From contig NW_022204508.1 in assembly GCF_008831285.2 (NCBI RefSeq), positions 1,270,575 to 1,282,224 on the forward strand: 11,650 bases of DNA, given 5' to 3'. Numbering within the stretch: the first letter of the stretch is position 1; every line of letters starts with the position of its first letter. A model generated the notes under the pieces. That model did no database searches. It saw only the letters and a program-made list of their open reading frames with translations, and was not told the DNA's origin. The translations under genes and the position numbers were made by a program. This DNA comes from Nymphaea colorata. Its lineage: Eukaryota; Streptophyta; Magnoliopsida; Nymphaeales; Nymphaeaceae. Of the stretch, positions 7,550 to 11,650 are shown one piece after another.

Positions 7550-8499
7550 GGGTGTTGCCATTGAGGGGATATAGGATCGATGAGCTGCCAAAGTCCAATG
7601 AAGACCTTTCACATCTAAAATATCTCAATCTAAACTATTCTAAAGTGAGACGGTTGCCCAGTTCAATCGGCATACTCTGTGACTTGCAAACATTGGATTT
7701 AAGTCATAGTAGCATTGAAGAGTTGCCCAAAGAAATGGGCAAACTGTGCAACTTGAGGTATCTTGGGCTGAATGAAACAGAGTCATTGAAATTTATAGCC
7801 GAATGCCTGGGGAAGCTTACCAATTTACGGACCTTGCATAGGTTTATGGTATACGATGACCAAGGGAAGACAAGAAGAGGTTGCAATATTAGGGAACTAA
7901 AAGACTTGAACAAACTGAATGGAGAAATGTCAATAGAAGGTCTGGGTGGGGGAAGGGTGAAAGTAATTGATGCAAAGAAAGCACAGCTTAAGGTGAAGCA
8001 TGAGCTAAGTGGGGTGAAATTTTATTTCGGGGAGCAAGACAATGACAGAGTGGATAATGCTTCTGAAGAGAGGGGTTTGCTGGAGGCTTTGGAACCTCCA
8101 CATGGCATAGAGAGGTTGGGATTTTGTGATTATAAAGGAGATGGGCCTGCATGGTATTTGGACACCAATTATGGGGAGCTGCAGATGCTATGCCTAGAAA
8201 GTTGCCCATCGCGGTTAACAGTGATAAGAATTAAATCATTGGAAGAATTGAAGGTCGACTACTGCCCAACATTGTGTGAATTGCCGAGCATGCCTTCGCT
8301 GAACTCCTTGAAGATTTTTATGTGTGATGGTTTCAGCACGATTGGTGACTTGCCTGCCCTCAAGTCTTTGTGTATGAACTATTGTGGTAGGCTGAAGACT
8401 CTCGCTAACATGCCTGCATTGGAGTCGTTGGATGTGAGAGATTGTAACTGCCTAGAGCAAGTAGCTGATGATCACATGCCAGCTATAAAGAGGACCTGA
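7546..8499 (+). pseudogene. NLR segment 5: main LRR region
   Basis: This is the longest intact frame of the relic (about 317 codons). Leucine-rich repeats are clear: LKYLNLNYSKVRRLPSSIG, LQTLDLSHSSIEELPKEMG and LRYLGLNETESLKFIAECLG. Next come the RGA-type stretch RELKDLNKLNGEMSIEGLG and then shorter irregular repeats of the LESLDVRDCNCLE type. This domain usually sets recognition specificity. The frame ends at TGA 8497-8499, and the LRR pattern carries on in the next frame. Confidence 0.9.
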
Positions 8500-9230
8500 T
8501 GATTTTGAAGCATCTCCCTATTTGCCTTCCTTCGCTTGAAGAACTGGACATGAAAGATTTCCCCAACTGGGAATCAACATTTACTTCTATATCATGCTTA
8601 AGGGAGGTGAAATTTAAGAATTGTCCAAAGATGCAGATAGAAGGCTTGATTTATGCTCCATTGGAGCTGGCGGGGCATGACAGTCAAGCGACTCAACTCC
8701 AATGGCTGACAGTGGTGAATTGTGCAAATGCAAGATTGGGATGGAAATTGCTTGAGCAACTGCCTAAGCTCACTTACTTGGAGTTGGATTCAGAATCAGC
8801 AGTACTAGTGCCATCGCCCATGACTATCACAGGTATCGACATTTCTACCCTCCCTCAAGACTCTGTCGTTGATTGACAGTAATGTTGATGAGGTCAAATG
8901 GGGAAGGGTGCCTGAGTGGGTGTGGGGTCTCTCCCAACTGGAGCTATTGCACCTAGATGGTTTCATTGAGGACATTAGCTTGGGAGGCCACTGGCAATGC
9001 CTCCCCAAACTGAGATACCTATGGCTTTGGGGCTTCCCCAATCTGAAGTCTCTGGTGGACGTGAATAATATTACTCCCCAACGAAAAAAAATGAAACATG
9101 TCCTACCGATGCACAGCAACAGATAGCCTGCCTCTCGAGGCTTCGAATGTTGACAGTTTACTCATGTCCAGCACTTGATTTGCCGCAGGAGTTAAGAGAC
9201 CGTCTTGTAATTAATTATTTTGGTTACTGA
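8490..9230 (+). pseudogene. NLR segment 6: C-terminal LRRs in three frames
   Basis: Frame one (about 8490-8850) reads LKHLPICLPSLEELDMKDF and LPKLTYLELDSES. Frame two (about 8850-9085) reads LKTLSLIDSNVDEVKWG, VPEWVWGLSQLELLHLDGF and LPKLRYLWLWGFPNLKSL. Frame three starts after a run of eight A (9083-9090) and reads IACLSRLRMLTVYSCPALDL, then PQELRDRL, ending at TGA 9228-9230. The shift at the A run is a typical slippage or sequencing-error site. The end fits the usual C-terminal LRR cap of RGA-like proteins. Confidence 0.85.
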
Positions 9231-9290
9231 AAATGTTATAGATAATGTTACTGAAAATCAGTGACAAATTGTAATTAATTATTTTGGTTA
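9205..9290. repeat. 22-bp direct repeat flanking the NLR stop codon
   Basis: A 22-base word (TTGTAATTAATT followed by ATTTTGGTTA) occurs without change at 9205-9226 and 9269-9290, 64 bases apart. A second word, GTTACTGAAAAT, is repeated at 9223-9234 and 9247-9258. The first copy includes the last codons of the NLR relic. This looks like a small local duplication with a nested one. Confidence 0.8.
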
Positions 9291-9907
9291 AATATGTGTG
9301 TTTCCATTTCTTTGCCGCTTCTTTCTCTCTCCCTCTCCCTCTTGTTTCATTTGGGTCTGGTAAATTGAATTGTTGTTGAACTGAACTGGCATACCTTTTA
9401 TGCATCAAGAGTCTTGTCTAGGTCTACCTACTCAAAATGATAACTGTCTATCTCATTTGTTTTTTTGTAATTGAAAACAAATAACAATTATGTGAATATC
9501 GGCATGAGCCAGCAGGTACAGATACTGAAAATTACCTTTTTCCATTAAGAAAACTTTAAAAAACAATTTAAAATATTATTTTGTTTTACATCATCAATTG
9601 GTGCACAAGGCCCTGATTAATTAGCTGACGGTAAAATCCCAATTGGCCATGTTTGACGACCATCAAAGTTTTGGTTTTTAATATTTAGGCCATTAATATG
9701 CATTTAATGTCTTCACAAATTGAAAATACATACCCACAATCTGAAAAATCTGCATTCATATTAACTTAAGAAGATGCACTGCTACACTATACACATTTCT
9801 GAAATTATATAGATTCTGAAAAAATATATGACTGCTTATAGTCGAATAATTTATAATTCATGCATTTTATGGTATGTTTTTCTTAATTCAGGTGGATATA
9901 TGAAAGC
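9291..9907. other. Intergenic AT-rich DNA, no gene recognised
   Basis: A short pyrimidine-rich run (CTTTCTCTCTCCCTCTCCCTC, about 9321-9342) follows the NLR end. The rest is AT-rich with no open frame of note, no RNA gene and no clear repeat. A polyadenylation signal for the NLR relic was looked for just after 9230, and no clear AATAAA was seen. Confidence 0.5.
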
Positions 9908-10104
9908 CGGTGGCGGAGCCAAAAAATTTTGGTTGAGTGGCACAGATTGATCTCTCACATAAGAGAATGAGTGATTGCAGGGTACTGGCTCAAGTCTGAT
10001 GCGGGCACCACATGCGGCTGGACCTACTTGATTCTAGGTCCAAACTTAATCAAAATGCAAGATTTCAGGGGCTGGCATGGGCAGACACAGTAGCTCCGCT
10101 ACTG
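9908..10104. mobile_element. hAT-type MITE, 197 bp, with 8-bp target duplication
   Basis: The left end CGGTGGCGGAGCC and the right end AGCTCCGCTACTG form 13-base terminal inverted repeats with three differences, of the CAGTGGCGGAGC kind that is frequent in plant hAT elements. The flanks are ATGAAAGC (9900-9907) and ATGATAGC (10105-10112): seven of eight bases agree, fitting the 8-bp duplication made by hAT transposases. No coding capacity. The differences in both the ends and the duplication suggest an old insertion. Confidence 0.75.
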
Positions 10105-10112
10105 ATGATAGC

Positions 10113-10485
10113 ATTGAAATTATAAAACTTCTTCAAAGTGTAAGATTCTAAGAAATCACACCAGATGTCCATATGAGGCTTTTGGCATCAGTTGTTTTAT
10201 AAGGAAGCAGGCCCTGCTGGGTCACCTGTTTCTCAGCAATTTACTTCATTACACTATGCCAAAAATTCAATAACAGCATGTGAATTATAACCTGCACTCG
10301 GTCCAGCCATCATGTCCAACCTGGCTCGGCACGGCCCTTGGCGCAGCTTGCCATGACAGTAACAAAATTAAAAGAAAATAAAATATGTAACTGGCCTGAT
10401 TTGACTGTAATAAAATTATATATATATAATAAAAAAATATATAATATATATATATACAATTTCTCCAATAACACTGTGTTTTAAA
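10113..10485. other. Intergenic DNA with an AT microsatellite
   Basis: No gene recognised. A GC-rich patch at about 10290-10355 (containing GGCTCGGCACGGCCC) looks like dispersed-repeat debris. An impure TA/AT microsatellite occupies about 10416-10456. The imperfect palindrome AGCAGGCCCTGCT lies near 10206. Confidence 0.5.
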
Positions 10486-10740
10486 TATTGGCATTTGATT
10501 TTTTTTATGATTTAAAGTGAGAAAAATAATTAATGCTGAGACATCATTAAAAATTTAAATCAAATAATTTATTAAAAAAATAATCACAGTTTGGAGAAAA
10601 AAAGCCACTTTCAATTTTGTTCTTGATTCCTCGATTGGGATTTTAAGAGGAAAAGAAAATAGGAGGAATCTAATGAAGTACCCTGAGCGGCACACAAGTG
10701 GACAAAAATGAAAAGAAAAAAATGGACTTGTAGACAGCGG
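10486..10740 (+). repeat. Second copy of the NLR-upstream block (copy B)
   Basis: Collinear with 5244-5500 in the same orientation, 5.24 kb downstream. Shared features are TTTAAAGTGA.AAAATAATTAAT, a GCTGAGACA-like word, a perfect 37-base core (10623-10659) and a GGCACACA.AGTGG tail. The TTGACT at the start and the GTTGACT near the end of copy A are TTGATT and GGACTT here, so two of the W-box words are lost. No coiled-coil start appears in the remaining 900 bases, whereas copy A has one 425 bases on. Confidence 0.75.
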
Positions 10741-10976
10741 TATGGACCACAATATATAATTGGCAAACAATGCTGTGCATAACTTTATTTTCGTCAAAAG
10801 AAAAACACTTACATTTGATGTGAAAATCAGCAGCATCTGACCCAACTATTCCAAACCCTTCACACGCTTATCAATCAAGCTTCCAAAGCTGAAGCTTTTC
10901 TCTCTTATTTTCCTTTAGTATCTACAACTTGCTGTCCTGTCGGCAAGCAGATTGCAAATGGGTCGAGTTCTACTGT

Positions 10977-11000
10977 TATATATATATATATATATATATA
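10977..11000. repeat. (TA)12 microsatellite
   Basis: An uninterrupted run of twelve TA units, likely length-polymorphic. Confidence 0.95.
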
Positions 11001-11650
11001 TTATAAAAATACATCTTAACTTTTTCTCACTACTTTGTGCATGCAACAAATATAAATCCCACAAAGAGAGAGGGTGGGGGTATTTTAGAAATTTTTAATA
11101 ATGAAATTACTTTTTAATCTTCTTACTTTTTTACAATCTCCTTTTTATCCTTTTTAAATCTTTATTTTTCACTTTATTAATGTCAGTCTAGTCATTACAC
11201 ACTCCTGTGCATGCATAGAGGCTGCATAAAACCAGTTTGGCTCCTTTCCTTAATCAAAATTATTTTGGTCATTAACCAGTTTCACGCCCCTATCACCAGG
11301 CCTGTTAGCTTCACGTCATCCATTGTCATTTTCGATCATCATTATTAAACATCATCTTGATACCATCGGCTTGAATCGGCCTGAATCAAATGATTCAAGA
11401 GCCTCCAAAATTCAACAACTTTTTTTTTATAATAACGAGTAACGAGTAACGAAGAGTCCCTTCGTGCTACAATGATCATTCACAAGAAAGAGTTGCATGA
11501 GAAGCCAAGAAGCAGACATACATATGTAATACATGTACAATACACTTAATAAAAGATGAAGGATCTTTTGTTTACCCCTTGAAAAAACAAAATGGCAAAC
11601 ACCAAAGGTCACCACCCTTACAGTCTCTACCTTCCCCCTTGGAAACCAAA
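11001..11650. other. Intergenic DNA to the right edge, minor repeats only
   Basis: A pyrimidine-rich stretch spans about 11104-11180. An 8-base inverted repeat, CTTGAATC/GATTCAAG, occurs at 11370-11377 and 11392-11399, overlapping a ten-base near-duplication (ATCGGCTTGA/ATCGGCCTGA). The seven-base unit TAACGAG is repeated almost three times at 11433-11452 after an A/T run. A short minus-strand open frame (11427-11615) has no recognisable motif. It could be untranslated sequence of a gene beyond the edge, but nothing supports that directly. Confidence 0.5.

Larger units (their letters stand above)
5925..9230 (+). pseudogene. CNL (CC-NB-ARC-LRR) resistance-gene pseudogene, RGA-like
   Basis: An intact relative would be a cytoplasmic immune receptor that detects pathogen effectors; its NB-ARC switches between ADP and ATP states. 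Pieces in order: Rx-type coiled coil, P-loop GKGGIGKTT (6475-6501), kinase-2 LLVLDDVWE (6694-6720), RNBS-B (6772-6801), GGLPL (6930-6944), RNBS-D (7119-7160), an MHD equivalent LHD (7319-7327), then LRRs. The Trp after the kinase-2 aspartates marks the CNL class. The span of about 1,100 codons is normal for RGA-type genes, with no intron needed. It is broken by an in-frame TAA at 6060-6062, a second TAA at 6225-6227, eight frame changes and a deletion between RNBS-B and RNBS-C. The start at 5925 is chosen because the coiled coil begins there in frame. A true pseudogene is most likely, but several frame changes could be assembly errors. Confidence 0.9.

Noticed and set aside
10290-10355. GC-rich patch with GGCTCGGCACGGCCC considered as a transposon end
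   Set aside because: No partner inverted repeat or target duplication was found nearby.
1-11650. CRISPR arrays, bacterial operons, tRNA or rRNA genes
   Set aside because: No regular spacer-repeat array, no ribosome-binding layout and no cloverleaf or rRNA core was seen. The content is that of a plant nucleus.

Overview
The window looks like AT-rich nuclear DNA from a flowering plant. The reasons are a CC-NB-ARC-LRR (CNL) disease-resistance relic of the intronless RGA/Rx type, a very long LTR of a plant Ty3/gypsy element, a CACTA transposon end and a hAT-type MITE. The species cannot be told from the sequence. I see no intact protein-coding gene and no RNA gene.

Left third (1-3312): a minus-oriented LTR retrotransposon enters from the left edge. 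Its internal leader (1-154), a primer-binding-site-like stretch (155-174) and a roughly 2.9 kb LTR (181-3084) are visible. The LTR has U3 tandem repeats, a TATA-like palindrome, a perfect 13-bp-arm palindrome near the predicted transcription start, three copies of an 81-bp module full of small inverted repeats, and a GA-rich tract. The LTR abuts 3085-3312, which reads on the minus strand as a CACTA transposon terminus with sub-terminal repeats, so the retrotransposon appears to have landed inside a CACTA element.

Middle (3313-5924): mostly non-genic DNA, with a short imperfect tandem repeat (3334-3399), a pair of near-identical 19-mers (3714/3885) and a 114-115 bp minisatellite (4390-4763). 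A block at 5244-5500 with W-box-like words lies upstream of the NLR and is repeated at 10486-10740. A duplicated pyrimidine-rich leader motif (5787-5872) comes just before the NLR start.

NLR relic (5925-9230, plus strand): nearly full length, about 1,100 codons. It has a coiled-coil domain, P-loop, kinase-2, RNBS-B, GLPL, RNBS-D, an MHD-equivalent and a long LRR region. It is broken by one in-frame stop at 6060, a second stop at the first frame change, eight frame changes and a small deletion between RNBS-B and RNBS-C. Seven of the eight frame changes have the same sign (net minus one base), which makes assembly error a serious alternative to, or addition to, real decay.

Right part (9231-11650): intergenic DNA with a 22-bp direct repeat over the NLR stop, a 197-bp hAT MITE with an 8-bp target duplication (one mismatch), the second copy of the NLR-upstream block without a visible NLR after it, and AT microsatellites.

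The parts do not form a working system. They suggest a resistance-gene cluster that was duplicated, decayed and invaded by transposons.
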